Positions 1 through 6,555 of a stretch of DNA of 13,865 nucleotides are shown here, piece after piece. Origin of the DNA: Methanobacteriota archaeon (GTDB lineage Archaea; Thermoplasmatota; Thermoplasmata; RBG-16-68-12). Positions within the stretch are counted from its first letter, which is position 1; every line of letters starts with the position of its first letter. Both the position numbers and the translations under genes were made by a program. The notes below the pieces were generated by a model. It was not told where the DNA came from, searched no databases, and was given only the letters and a program-made list of their open reading frames with translations. The stretch spans positions 1 to 13,865 of the forward strand of contig VBLV01000170.1 in NCBI GenBank assembly GCA_005879045.1, in the 5' to 3' direction.

Positions 1-945
1 ATCGTTGAAACCATCTCGGCCAAGGCGAAGGCCGGCGTCCTGGTGCGATTGCTCCTCGATGCGTTGGGAGGACGGGCGATGCGGAAGCTCGAACCGTTGC
101 TCGCGGGTAGCGGCGTGAAGCTCGCCTACTTTTTCCCGCGGGTTTCCCGTTTCAACTATCGGAATCATCGCAAGATCGCGGTCATCGATGGGCGCATCGG
201 CTATTGCGGCGGCTACAACATCGGCGAGGAATACTTGGGGCGCGGCCCGCTCGGGTATTGGCGCGACTGCGCCGTCCGGGTCCAGGGACCCGGGGTCGAA
301 CAGCTCCAGATCCGGTTCATGCAAGACTGGGCCTTCGCTTCCCGAGAGCAGGCGACCAACCCATCGCCGTACCTCCAAGCCGTGCCGCAGAACTCCTCGG
401 CGATGCTCCAGCAGATCTCCTCCGGCCCGGACACCTCCCAGGAATGGGTCAAGCAATCGTACATCAAGATGATCACGATGGCCAAGGAGTCGTGCTACAT
501 CCAGACTCCGTACTTCATCCCCGACGCCAGCGTGATCGACGCGTTACGCATCGCGGCCGCCTCCGGCGTGGACGTCCGAGTGATGATTCCGTGCAAGCCC
601 GATCACATGTTCGTCTTCTGGGCCTCTCAATCCTTCTGCGCGGACCTCCTCGAAGCCGGAGTTCGGTCGTTCAAGTATAACAACGGCTTCCTGCATGCCA
701 AGACGTTTATCGTCGACGGGAAGGTCGGCTCCGTGGGCAGCGCCAACATCGACCCGCGCTCCTTCCATCTGAACTTCGAGACGAACGTGATTATTTTCGA
801 TGAGGCGATCGGCGGGCAGATGAAAGAGGCGTTCCTCCGAGACGTGGCGGTCTCCACGGAACTCACTCCGCAAGACTACGCCAAGCGAGGCTGGGTGGTC
901 CGTTTCAAGGAGCCCTTCTGCCGGCTCTTCTATCCGATTACCTGA
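1..945 (+). CDS. Cardiolipin synthase-type phospholipase D protein (5' truncated by window edge)
   Basis: This is a phospholipase D superfamily enzyme of the cardiolipin synthase type. Such enzymes join two phospholipids, or a phospholipid and an alcohol, at the cytoplasmic face of the membrane. Both catalytic HxK(x4)D motifs are visible. The first is HRKIAVIDG, with its His codon at 166, followed by a GGYNIGEEYLG stretch. The second is HAKTFIVDG, with its His codon at 694, followed by GSANIDPRSFHLNFE. The frame is open from base 1, so the N-terminus, where membrane helices usually lie, is outside the window. The first internal start is a GTG-like codon at 43, but the coding signal continues upstream of it. 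The C-terminus ends normally at the TGA at 943-945, twelve bases before the convergent PHP gene. In archaea, enzymes of this family make glycerol-bridged cardiolipin analogues from isoprenoid lipids. The family call is secure, but the exact substrate is inferred. Confidence 0.9.
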   Translation: MVETISAKAKAGVLVRLLLDALGGRAMRKLEPLLAGSGVKLAYFFPRVSRFNYRNHRKIAVIDGRIGYCGGYNIGEEYLGRGPLGYWRDCAVRVQGPGVEQLQIRFMQDWAFASREQATNPSPYLQAVPQNSSAMLQQISSGPDTSQEWVKQSYIKMITMAKESCYIQTPYFIPDASVIDALRIAAASGVDVRVMIPCKPDHMFVFWASQSFCADLLEAGVRSFKYNNGFLHAKTFIVDGKVGSVGSANIDPRSFHLNFETNVIIFDEAIGGQMKEAFLRDVAVSTELTPQDYAKRGWVVRFKEPFCRLFYPIT

Positions 946-957
946 ATCCGCGCACGC

Positions 958-1860
958 TCACTTCACCTTCGCTCGCGTCTTCGGGCGCCTCGACGTTCTT
1001 CTCTGGACGAACCGCTGGACCCGGGGCATGTTCTGTCGGTAATGGACCGCGATGGAGGGGACCGTGTACGGGACATAGCGGGTCATGAGGAGCGCGGCCG
1101 TGACGCTCTTGTCGAGTAGGTTTTTCTCCCGGCCCACGACGAAGCTTTGTCGGTGCACGACGGCATTCAGGAACCCTTCGACATCGGCCGATTCCGCGCA
1201 CGTCACGATGTTGCCCAGATCCTTCAGGGTGTGCCCGTCCGTGCCTCCGACGAGTCCGAGGCCCTTCCGGACCGCGAGATTCGAGGCCTTGCGGTTGAGG
1301 TTTCTCCGCATCCCTCCGTTGATGACCTCGATCGCTTCGAACCGAGAGAGGGTTTCCTCGGCGAGGTATTGCTTCTCGATGCACTTGGCCACTCCCTTGT
1401 TGAAGACGAGATATCCGTACGGATGGGCGGCCGCCCGGACGCAATTGTAGCGGTCGGAACACCCGAGGAGATCGACGGTCGGGAGACCCGTCGCCATGTA
1501 CGGGCTCTTCCCCTTTTTCCCTTCGACCTCGCGCTCGTAGAACTCGACCATCTCCGCGATGTCGTAGAAGTACAGCAGGATGTGCGGGCCATCCTCCGCG
1601 CTGACCTCCATGCCCGGGATCAGCAGGACCTCCGGTCGCATCCGGTGCGCTTCGACGGCACCGGACGGCGTGTTGTGGTCCGTGATCGCGAGGCCGACAC
1701 CTTGCTTCTTGGCCAGGGACAGTGCTGACCGAACCTTCGTGTACGCGTCGGAGTGGTTCGTATGGAAGTGCATGTCGACGGGGTGGAAGCCCCATTTCCG
1801 GATGTGCTCTACCATCGGCCGTTCGAAGCGGACGTTCTGGAGGACCCCGTCGTTCTTCAT
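958..1860 (-). CDS. PHP-domain metal-dependent phosphoesterase
   Basis: This 300-residue protein has a complete PHP-domain metal-ligand set, so it is probably an active di- or trinuclear metallophosphatase or nuclease. The visible motifs are HFHTNHSD (His31, His33, Asp38), ITDHN (Asp61, His62), GMEVS (Glu85), GPHILLY (His93), AAHPYGY (His146) and GGTDGH (Asp208, His210). The last 30 residues are very basic (QRRTSRRPKTRAK), which could help bind nucleic acid. I chose the ATG at 1860: GGAGA lies just upstream and an A/T-rich box sits about 33 bases upstream. The frame stays open to 2127, but that extension overlaps the divergent gene at 1945 and looks like a shadow. Relatives include the bacterial YciV/RNase AM group and histidinol-phosphatase-like proteins. 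The substrate cannot be read from the sequence. Confidence 0.88.
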   Translation of the reverse strand: MKNDGVLQNVRFERPMVEHIRKWGFHPVDMHFHTNHSDAYTKVRSALSLAKKQGVGLAITDHNTPSGAVEAHRMRPEVLLIPGMEVSAEDGPHILLYFYDIAEMVEFYEREVEGKKGKSPYMATGLPTVDLLGCSDRYNCVRAAAHPYGYLVFNKGVAKCIEKQYLAEETLSRFEAIEVINGGMRRNLNRKASNLAVRKGLGLVGGTDGHTLKDLGNIVTCAESADVEGFLNAVVHRQSFVVGREKNLLDKSVTAALLMTRYVPYTVPSIAVHYRQNMPRVQRFVQRRTSRRPKTRAKVK

Positions 1861-1887
1861 GCCTGTCTCCAAGAACATCGGGCTCGT

Positions 1888-1897
1888 TGAATTAAGG
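1888..1897 (-). promoter_or_regulatory. TATA-like element of the PHP gene
   Basis: Read on the minus strand this is CCTTAATTCA, an A/T-rich island in GC-rich DNA centred about 33 bases before the ATG at 1860. It fits an archaeal TATA box with a very short leader. Assigned from position and composition only. Confidence 0.5.
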
Positions 1898-1911
1898 CAA
1901 TCGGCACACCG

Positions 1912-1920
1912 TATCTTTAT
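1912..1920 (+). promoter_or_regulatory. TATA-like element of the 114-residue gene
   Basis: TATCTTTAT is centred about 29 bases before the ATG at 1945, the spacing expected for an archaeal leaderless transcript. Together with the minus-strand box at 1888-1897 it makes the 84-base gap a divergent promoter region. Confidence 0.6.
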
Positions 1921-1944
1921 CCGCGAGGTCTCGGTGAGAGGTCC

Positions 1945-2289
1945 ATGGCCACCAATCCAGCCGGGCCGTTCGATCCGCTGGAGCCCTTCGCCCGAGACGA
2001 CCTCCTCCGAGAGGTCCTCGATGGATTCGAGAAGTTTGAATACAAACTCTACGGCCCGATCCCGGTGCGGTTTCACCGCGGCCAACCGACGAAATACGAA
2101 TTCGATCTCAATCTCGGCGTCGTGCATTTCACAGAGCAGGACTTCGCTGGGCTGAGCGAATTCGTCCGCGGGATCAATGCGAAGTGGGGAACCCAGATGA
2201 CGTTCTGCGTGTATCCCTCGAAGGAGAAGGCCAGGGACATGATCCTCAACGTTCGCGGCTCACCGATGGCGCCCGCGGAGATCGATTAG
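1945..2289 (+). CDS. Hypothetical protein, 114 residues
   Basis: I do not recognise this family. The product is a soluble-looking acidic protein with no signal peptide or membrane segment. It alternates aromatic-rich strands (EKFEYKLYGPIPVRF, KYEFDLNLGVVHF) with helical stretches (EQDFAGLSEFVRGINAKWG), which suggests a small alpha/beta domain. The ATG at 1945 is supported by a TATA-like box 25-33 bases upstream and by the lack of any Shine-Dalgarno sequence, which is the leaderless pattern. The gene is transcribed divergently from the PHP gene and ends fifteen bases before the convergent Rieske gene. Codon use is like its neighbours. The overlapping minus-strand frame is an upstream extension of the PHP frame and is less likely to be coding. 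Confidence 0.7.
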   Translation: MATNPAGPFDPLEPFARDDLLREVLDGFEKFEYKLYGPIPVRFHRGQPTKYEFDLNLGVVHFTEQDFAGLSEFVRGINAKWGTQMTFCVYPSKEKARDMILNVRGSPMAPAEID

Positions 2290-2303
2290 CGCGAGCTCGC
2301 CGT

Positions 2304-2609
2304 TCAGGGGAGTTCGACGACGACCTTCCCGTCCTCGATTGCCACGGGATATGATCGAACCGGCTTCCGAGCGGGCGGTCCGACGACGTTCCCGGACGTC
2401 ACGTCGAACCGCGACCCATGCCACGGACACTGGATGATGGAGCCTTGAAGTCGGCCTTGGCACAGCGGCCCACCCAGGTGGGTGCAGGTATTGTCGAGAC
2501 AGTACACCTTCCCGCCGACCTTGAACAACGCGTACGGCCTCTGATTCGTCGAAACGCACTTCGCACCGCCCTCCGGTACCTCGCTCTCCATCCCCAGGAC
2601 TGCGCGCAT
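2304..2609 (-). CDS. Rieske [2Fe-2S] ferredoxin
   Basis: This is a small soluble electron-transfer protein with one Rieske iron-sulfur domain. The cluster ligands are intact: CTH (Cys42, His44) and CPWH (Cys61, His64), with the usual 16 residues between the halves. The flanking motifs THLGGPLCQG and WHGSRFD are typical of ferredoxins of ring-hydroxylating dioxygenases and of the small subunit of assimilatory nitrite reductase. There is no membrane anchor, which argues against a cytochrome bc-type Rieske protein. The gene lies 51 bases downstream of isocitrate lyase on the same strand, so the two may be co-transcribed. The start is ambiguous between the ATG at 2609 and the one at 2591; most relatives begin shortly before a VPEGG-like segment, so both fit. 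The partner oxidoreductase is not in the window. Confidence 0.9.
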   Translation of the reverse strand: MRAVLGMESEVPEGGAKCVSTNQRPYALFKVGGKVYCLDNTCTHLGGPLCQGRLQGSIIQCPWHGSRFDVTSGNVVGPPARKPVRSYPVAIEDGKVVVELP

Positions 2610-2660
2610 GGACCGTCGAGAGGTCGGACCTGCTCAAGTCGTTGTCGTTGGTCGACCGCT

Positions 2661-3968
2661 CTAGGAGCGGGCAGACACAGGGGGGCGGGGGGTCGCCTCG
2701 GCGATCTGCTCTCGTTCCGTCGACCCCTTCATCGCGAGTGTCGAGGAGGTCCCGCCGGAGATGACCTGGCTGACGGCGTCGAAGAATTCGGTCCCGACGA
2801 ACGCCTGGTGTTCCGTCGCCCGGTACCCGCGCTCCCGCGCCGCGAACTCGTCGTCCTGGAGTTCCGCATAGGCGGTCATCCCGTGGTCCGCGTATCGAGA
2901 GGCGAGTTCGAACATCGACAGATTGAGGGTGTGGAACCCGGCGAGGGTCACGAACTGGAACCGATACCCCATCCGACCCAGCTCCTGCTGGAACTCCGCG
3001 AGCGCCGACGGGTCCAGCTTCTTCCTCCAGTTGAAGGAGGCCGAGCAATTGTAGGCGAGCAGTTTTCCTGGATAGCGCGCGTGGATCGCGTCCGCAAACC
3101 CGCGGGCCTCCTCGACGTCCGGAGAAGAAGTCTCGCACCAGAGGAGGTCCGCATACGGCGCGTACGCGAGGCCTCGGGCGATGGCCGCCGGCAGCCCGCC
3201 GTCGAACCGGAAGTACCCTTCCGGAGTGCGCTCGCCCCCGATGAGCGGACGGTCGGACGGATCGGCGTCGCTCGTGATCAGGCGGGCACTGTTCGCATCG
3301 GTCCGGGCGACGATCAAGGTCCGGACGCCCATCACGTCGGCCGCGAGCCGAGCCGCGACGAGCTTCTGGATGAACTCCGAGGTCGGGACGACGACCTTGC
3401 CCCCGAGGTGTCCGCACTTCTTGGCGGCGGCGAGCTGATCCTCGAAGTGGACGCCGGCGGCTCCGGCCTCGATCATGGCCTTCATGAGTTCAAACGCGTG
3501 GAGGGGCCCACCGAATCCGGCTTCCGCGTCCGCGACGATGGGGACGAACCAGTCGACGTCGTGGTTCCCTGCCAGGTGCTGCTTTTCGTCTTCCCGCCGA
3601 AGAGCGTTGTTGATCCTCCGGACGACGTTGGGGACGCTGTCCGCCGGATAGAGGCTCAGATCGGGATACATCTGGCCCGCGCCGTTTCCATCGGCGGCGA
3701 CTTGCCAACCGCTCAGGTAGATCGCCCGGAGTCCGGCCCGGACTTGCTGGATCGCCTGGTTTCCGGTGAGCGCCCCGAGGGCGGGGACGTAGGCCTCGGA
3801 CTTCAGCAGACTCCAAAGACGCCCGGCCCCTCGCTCTGCGAGGGTGTGTCGAATCCGGATCGTGCCCCGAAGGTGGACGACATCCTCCGGCCCGTACGGG
3901 CGGATGATTCCGGCCCACCGTTCATCCATCTTCCAGTCCGGTTCCAGGTTCCAGGTCTCATCAATCAT
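2661..3968 (-). CDS. aceA: Isocitrate lyase
   Basis: Isocitrate lyase splits isocitrate into glyoxylate and succinate, the first step of the glyoxylate shunt used for growth on acetate, fatty acids or other sources of acetyl-CoA. At 435 residues it has the usual length of the short form. The catalytic signature KKCGH is present (Cys185, His187), followed by LGGK. The metal- and substrate-binding segment [10 protein letters not shown] (Asp147) and the N-terminal [14 protein letters not shown] block are also clear. Other conserved blocks are [10 protein letters not shown] and TLAGFHTLN. The start at 3968 gives the normal family N-terminus. No strong TATA box lies directly at -26; a minus-strand TATA-like box at 4187-4194 could drive it with a leader of about 200 bases. 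Methylisocitrate lyases are shorter and lack this N-terminus. Malate synthase is not in the window. Confidence 0.96.
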   Translation of the reverse strand: MIDETWNLEPDWKMDERWAGIIRPYGPEDVVHLRGTIRIRHTLAERGAGRLWSLLKSEAYVPALGALTGNQAIQQVRAGLRAIYLSGWQVAADGNGAGQMYPDLSLYPADSVPNVVRRINNALRREDEKQHLAGNHDVDWFVPIVADAEAGFGGPLHAFELMKAMIEAGAAGVHFEDQLAAAKKCGHLGGKVVVPTSEFIQKLVAARLAADVMGVRTLIVARTDANSARLITSDADPSDRPLIGGERTPEGYFRFDGGLPAAIARGLAYAPYADLLWCETSSPDVEEARGFADAIHARYPGKLLAYNCSASFNWRKKLDPSALAEFQQELGRMGYRFQFVTLAGFHTLNLSMFELASRYADHGMTAYAELQDDEFAARERGYRATEHQAFVGTEFFDAVSQVISGGTSSTLAMKGSTEREQIAEATPRPPVSARS

Positions 3969-4180
3969 TCGCCCACGGGCTCCCCCGGTACGCGTGATAC
4001 GTGACGACGATCTTCGGAACGGACGGGAAAGCTCGCCGTGTCGGGGGAGCGATCCCCGTACTCATCGAGAGACGCCGGGATGCGCGGGAGCGGGAGAGGG
4101 ATCGATGCCCGGACCTCGCGATGTCGCCCGCCATCACCCGATCGGCTCCTCGGACCGCCGTCACGAGAGGCCATTCGAGG

Positions 4181-4198
4181 TGCGCCGTATAAGGCGCA
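4181..4198. repeat. Perfect inverted repeat enclosing a TATA-like core
   Basis: TGCGCC (4181-4186) and GGCGCA (4193-4198) are exact reverse complements around GTATAA. On the minus strand the core reads CTTATAC, about 27 bases before a GTG at 4164 and about 220 bases before the isocitrate lyase ATG. It may be a promoter with an operator-like palindrome, or a chance hairpin. Confidence 0.4.
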
Positions 4199-4256
4199 GG
4201 AGTTACGTGGACGGCGAACCCGCCAGTCGAACTCGTTCCAAACACGACCGATGCGG

Positions 4257-4265
4257 GTTTATTCT
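4257..4265 (+). promoter_or_regulatory. TATA-like element before the hydrolase remnant
   Basis: GTTTATTCT is centred about 25 bases before an in-frame GTG at 4285 that opens the hydrolase remnant. The spacing fits an archaeal leaderless start. It could be a surviving or a fortuitous promoter. Confidence 0.35.
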
Positions 4266-4284
4266 TCTATTCAAGTTCCTGAGA

Positions 4285-4518
4285 GTGTCGGGGCCGGACT
4301 TGGAGGATCGCACGGTCGTCTTCGATTCGTTCGCCCGACCGCTGCTCGTGATCCACGGAACGGAGGACGGCTTCATCCCCTCTCGGACGCGGCGCGGACC
4401 CACCGCGGCCCCCGGATGTCCGCGATTTTTGAAGGGGGCAGGCCTCACGCCGATGTGGGACCGGTCGGAGGCAACCTCCGAGGCGATCATTGCTTGGACC
4501 CAAGGCCTTCGGGCATGA
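4285..4518 (+). pseudogene. C-terminal remnant of an alpha/beta hydrolase
   Basis: The translation contains RPLLVIHGTEDGFIP, the classic strand before the catalytic acid of alpha/beta hydrolases. It then has AAPGCPRFLKGAGLTPMW and a C-terminal helix EAIIAWTQGL, which is the expected order for the last third of such an enzyme. The catalytic acid Asp in HGTED is kept. The catalytic His, normally in GAGHTPMW, is Leu here (CTC instead of CAC). The nucleophile elbow GxSxG and the first two thirds of the fold are missing, and no upstream frame supplies them. It is therefore best read as a decayed gene. The GTG at 4285 with a TATA-like box upstream would allow a 77-residue product, so residual expression cannot be excluded. 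The frame ends at the TGA at 4516. Confidence 0.65.
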
Positions 4519-4644
4519 GCGACTCGTTTCGGCGTGGCAATTCCTCCGAATCCCCTTCGGATCGCGCGATCGTTCGATTCCCTCTCTTGACGAATGAACT
4601 ACCGCGAAAAGACTAAGCGCTCGGAGAAGCCCTCCATCGAACCG

Positions 4645-5835
4645 ATGCGGGTCGCCATCCTGGGCGTGGGGGGCCTCGGCCGGACCCTCGCCTCGGAACT
4701 CCGGGGGGACCCGCGGGTGACGTCGCTGCTGCTCATCGACCTGTTCGGGGAACGGGCGCGCGTGCTGACCGGCATCCGAGGTCGGGTCGCGATCGAGGCG
4801 AAGCAGCTGAATGTCGAGAACCGGATCGCCCTCACGAAGGCGATCGCGGGCTCGGACCTCGTGATCAACACGACCCTTCCGAGATACAACCTCGGGATCA
4901 TGCAGGCGGCCCTCGAGGTCCGCGCAGATTACCTTGACCCCTCGGCCGCGGGCCCTCGGGAAGCGGGTGGACTCGCGGGGATCTTCGAACAGCTCGCGAT
5001 GGGGGAGGCGTTCAAGGCCGCCGGCCTGACGGCCCTCGTCTCGATGGGCCTGGACCCCGGTATCTCGAACGTCATGGCGCGGACCGCCGCCGAACGGCTC
5101 GACACGGTCGACGCGATCCGCATTCGCTCCGGCAGCGTCGCGGCGCTGCCCGGCTACACGTCGTTCCCGCTCTACTCCCGTGAGGTGTTCCTATCGGACG
5201 TCTTGACGCCGCCGACCGTCTGGCTCGACGGCGGGCTCCAGAACCGCGCCCCGCTCAGCGAGCCGGAAGAATACCCGTTCCCCCCGCCGGTCGGGTCGCA
5301 GCGCACCTACCTCATTTCCCACGAGGAGGTGAAGACGTTGCCAAAGTACCTCGGCAAGCCGATCGGCCGGGTCGACTTCAAGTACGTCCTGGAGCCGCAC
5401 CTCGTGCAGGCGATCCTGTCTCTCGACAAGCTCGGTCTGCTGGCGGATGCCCACCTGATCCGGGTCGGGAATCAGATGGTCTCGTTCCGCCGTGCGTTCC
5501 TCGCGGCGTTCCCCGAGCCATCCGCCCTCGTGCTGCCGCTCGACGGGGCCGAGTCGCTCAGCGTCGAGGTCGAGGGCCAGACCGGTGGGAAGCGAGTCGT
5601 TCACCGAGGCGATGTCACCCTGACGCATCAAGAGGCGAACCGCAGGCGTTCGACGACCGCGGCCTCCTACCTGGGCGCCGTCGGCGTCGCGATCGGGACG
5701 GCGCTCATCGCCGACAAGGCGACGCCCGGTCCGGGGGTCCATCCCGCCGAGACCTTGGAGCCGCTGCGCGTGTTCAAGGAATGGTCCGCGCGGAATCTCC
5801 CGATGGCCTGGTCCGAACGCGTCCTCGAAAGGTAA
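4645..5835 (+). CDS. Saccharopine dehydrogenase-like NAD(P)-dependent oxidoreductase
   Basis: This 396-residue protein belongs to the saccharopine dehydrogenase NADP-binding family, which includes saccharopine dehydrogenases, carboxynorspermidine synthases and uncharacterised amino-acid dehydrogenases. The Rossmann motif GVGGLG sits at residues 7-12 with an acidic residue (Asp32) ending strand 2, which suggests NAD preference. DLVINTTLPRYNLGIMQAAL and a DYLDPSA segment follow, then GLDPGISN (residues 135-142), a hallmark of the family. The remainder is the larger C-terminal substrate domain. I prefer the ATG at 4645 because it gives the standard N-terminus directly before the Rossmann strand. 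An upstream ATG at 4594 would add 17 A/T-rich, poorly conserved residues that may instead be promoter sequence. The gene stands alone. Amino-acid or polyamine metabolism is likely, but the substrate is unknown. Confidence 0.85.
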   Translation: MRVAILGVGGLGRTLASELRGDPRVTSLLLIDLFGERARVLTGIRGRVAIEAKQLNVENRIALTKAIAGSDLVINTTLPRYNLGIMQAALEVRADYLDPSAAGPREAGGLAGIFEQLAMGEAFKAAGLTALVSMGLDPGISNVMARTAAERLDTVDAIRIRSGSVAALPGYTSFPLYSREVFLSDVLTPPTVWLDGGLQNRAPLSEPEEYPFPPPVGSQRTYLISHEEVKTLPKYLGKPIGRVDFKYVLEPHLVQAILSLDKLGLLADAHLIRVGNQMVSFRRAFLAAFPEPSALVLPLDGAESLSVEVEGQTGGKRVVHRGDVTLTHQEANRRRSTTAASYLGAVGVAIGTALIADKATPGPGVHPAETLEPLRVFKEWSARNLPMAWSERVLER

Positions 5836-5960
5836 GTCGGTCAAACGTCCAGGGTTCGACTGGTCCGTTTTCCGAATCCTCTGGACACACCTCGAAAGAC
5901 AGGTGTCAACGAATGTGAGCCGTCAGAAGATTCATCGAGCCACCCGACTTCTCATGCGAG
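5836..5960. other. Convergent intergenic spacer with a small hairpin
   Basis: This 125-base gap separates the convergent oxidoreductase and membrane-protein genes. It holds an inverted repeat, ACACCT (5887-5892) and AGGTGT (5901-5906), around an eight-base loop. There is no following T-run, so a terminator role is only a possibility. No small gene was seen. Confidence 0.35.
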
Positions 5961-6479
5961 TCATCGGATTGCATAGGCATTTCCTAACCAATCCGAGACC
6001 ACCCAGACGATTCGGCCACTCTCCGCCTCCAGTCGTTTGAAGGTCTTCACGAGCGCAAGCGAACTAACGCAGGCCATCGAACCGGCGTAGAGAAAGGACG
6101 CAAAGCCGATTTCTGCGCCAACCAAAGGGTTTTGCCAGCCTACTGTCGCTACCACCCACGCGAATGCTCCGCCGGCCAGGAACGGAGCCACGGCAGCGAA
6201 GTTCAGTAGGAAGCGTCTGCGGCCTGCCTTAGAGAGCTCGGCCGTCAAGAGATCGGACGCGATCCACCTCGATTCAACTGACCCGAAGATCCAGCCAGCG
6301 GGCGCACCCGCCAGGATCCCGGAGGTCGCCCAAAGGGCGGCGGTCTGGTTCGCTGCCGCCAGAATGAGGAAAGTTGCAATTGTCAAGAAGAGGAAGACCG
6401 CCGACATGAACACGTGCAGTGAGACTGCCCTGCTGGGCCCACCGCCGCCGAACCCTTTGAGGTCGCGTGGTTTGCTCAT
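5961..6479 (-). CDS. Hypothetical four-helix membrane protein
   Basis: I do not recognise this 172-residue integral membrane protein. Four hydrophobic segments are visible, at about residues 21-43, 48-67, 90-113 and 120-146. The N-terminus is short and glycine-rich (GFGGGG), and a basic loop between helices 2 and 3 contains SKAGRRR. The cytoplasmic-looking tail ends in DWLGNAYAIR. The start at 6479 is preceded by GGAAGG. The gene lies 76 bases downstream of the aldehyde dehydrogenase on the same strand and could share its transcript. Third codon positions are noticeably less G/C-rich than in the neighbouring genes, which may mean more recent acquisition or weak constraint. No catalytic or transport signature was seen. 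Confidence 0.7.
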   Translation of the reverse strand: MSKPRDLKGFGGGGPSRAVSLHVFMSAVFLFLTIATFLILAAANQTAALWATSGILAGAPAGWIFGSVESRWIASDLLTAELSKAGRRRFLLNFAAVAPFLAGGAFAWVVATVGWQNPLVGAEIGFASFLYAGSMACVSSLALVKTFKRLEAESGRIVWVVSDWLGNAYAIR

Positions 6480-6555
6480 CGCAACCTTCCTGTCGAGGCC
6501 GAAGATGCCGCGACGCTTTGGCTGTCCCTCTCATCTCTTTGGAAGCACAGACCTG

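Larger units (their letters stand above)
3969..4284. other. Intergenic region upstream of isocitrate lyase
   Basis: No recognisable protein is encoded here. A minus-strand frame from 4245 (or the GTG at 4164) to 3961 ends in a stop that overlaps the isocitrate lyase ATG. Its composition (runs of Ser and Arg) does not look like a conserved protein, though the TATA-like box upstream keeps it possible. No + strand frame shows alpha/beta-hydrolase motifs that could be the missing front of the remnant at 4285. Confidence 0.4.

Noticed and set aside
1861..2127. N-terminal extension of the PHP protein
   Set aside because: It is antisense to the 114-residue gene with its own promoter and adds no conserved residues; the ATG at 1860 gives a sensible start.
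2641..2660. Short sequence shared with the region near 12490 (AACGACAACGAC on the minus strand)
   Set aside because: It is a short low-complexity match, one copy being codons for NDND in the cyclodeaminase family gene; no sign of a repeat element.
2418..4004. A 528-codon plus-strand open frame opposite isocitrate lyase
   Set aside because: Antisense shadow with no conserved motif; isocitrate lyase on the minus strand is certain.
4594..4644. 17-residue extension of the saccharopine dehydrogenase-like protein
   Set aside because: A/T-rich, not family-like, and more likely promoter sequence; kept only as an alternative start.
5887..5906. ACACCT/AGGTGT hairpin as a terminator
   Set aside because: Only a six-base stem with an eight-base loop and no T-run, so it is reported as a feature of the spacer and not called a terminator.
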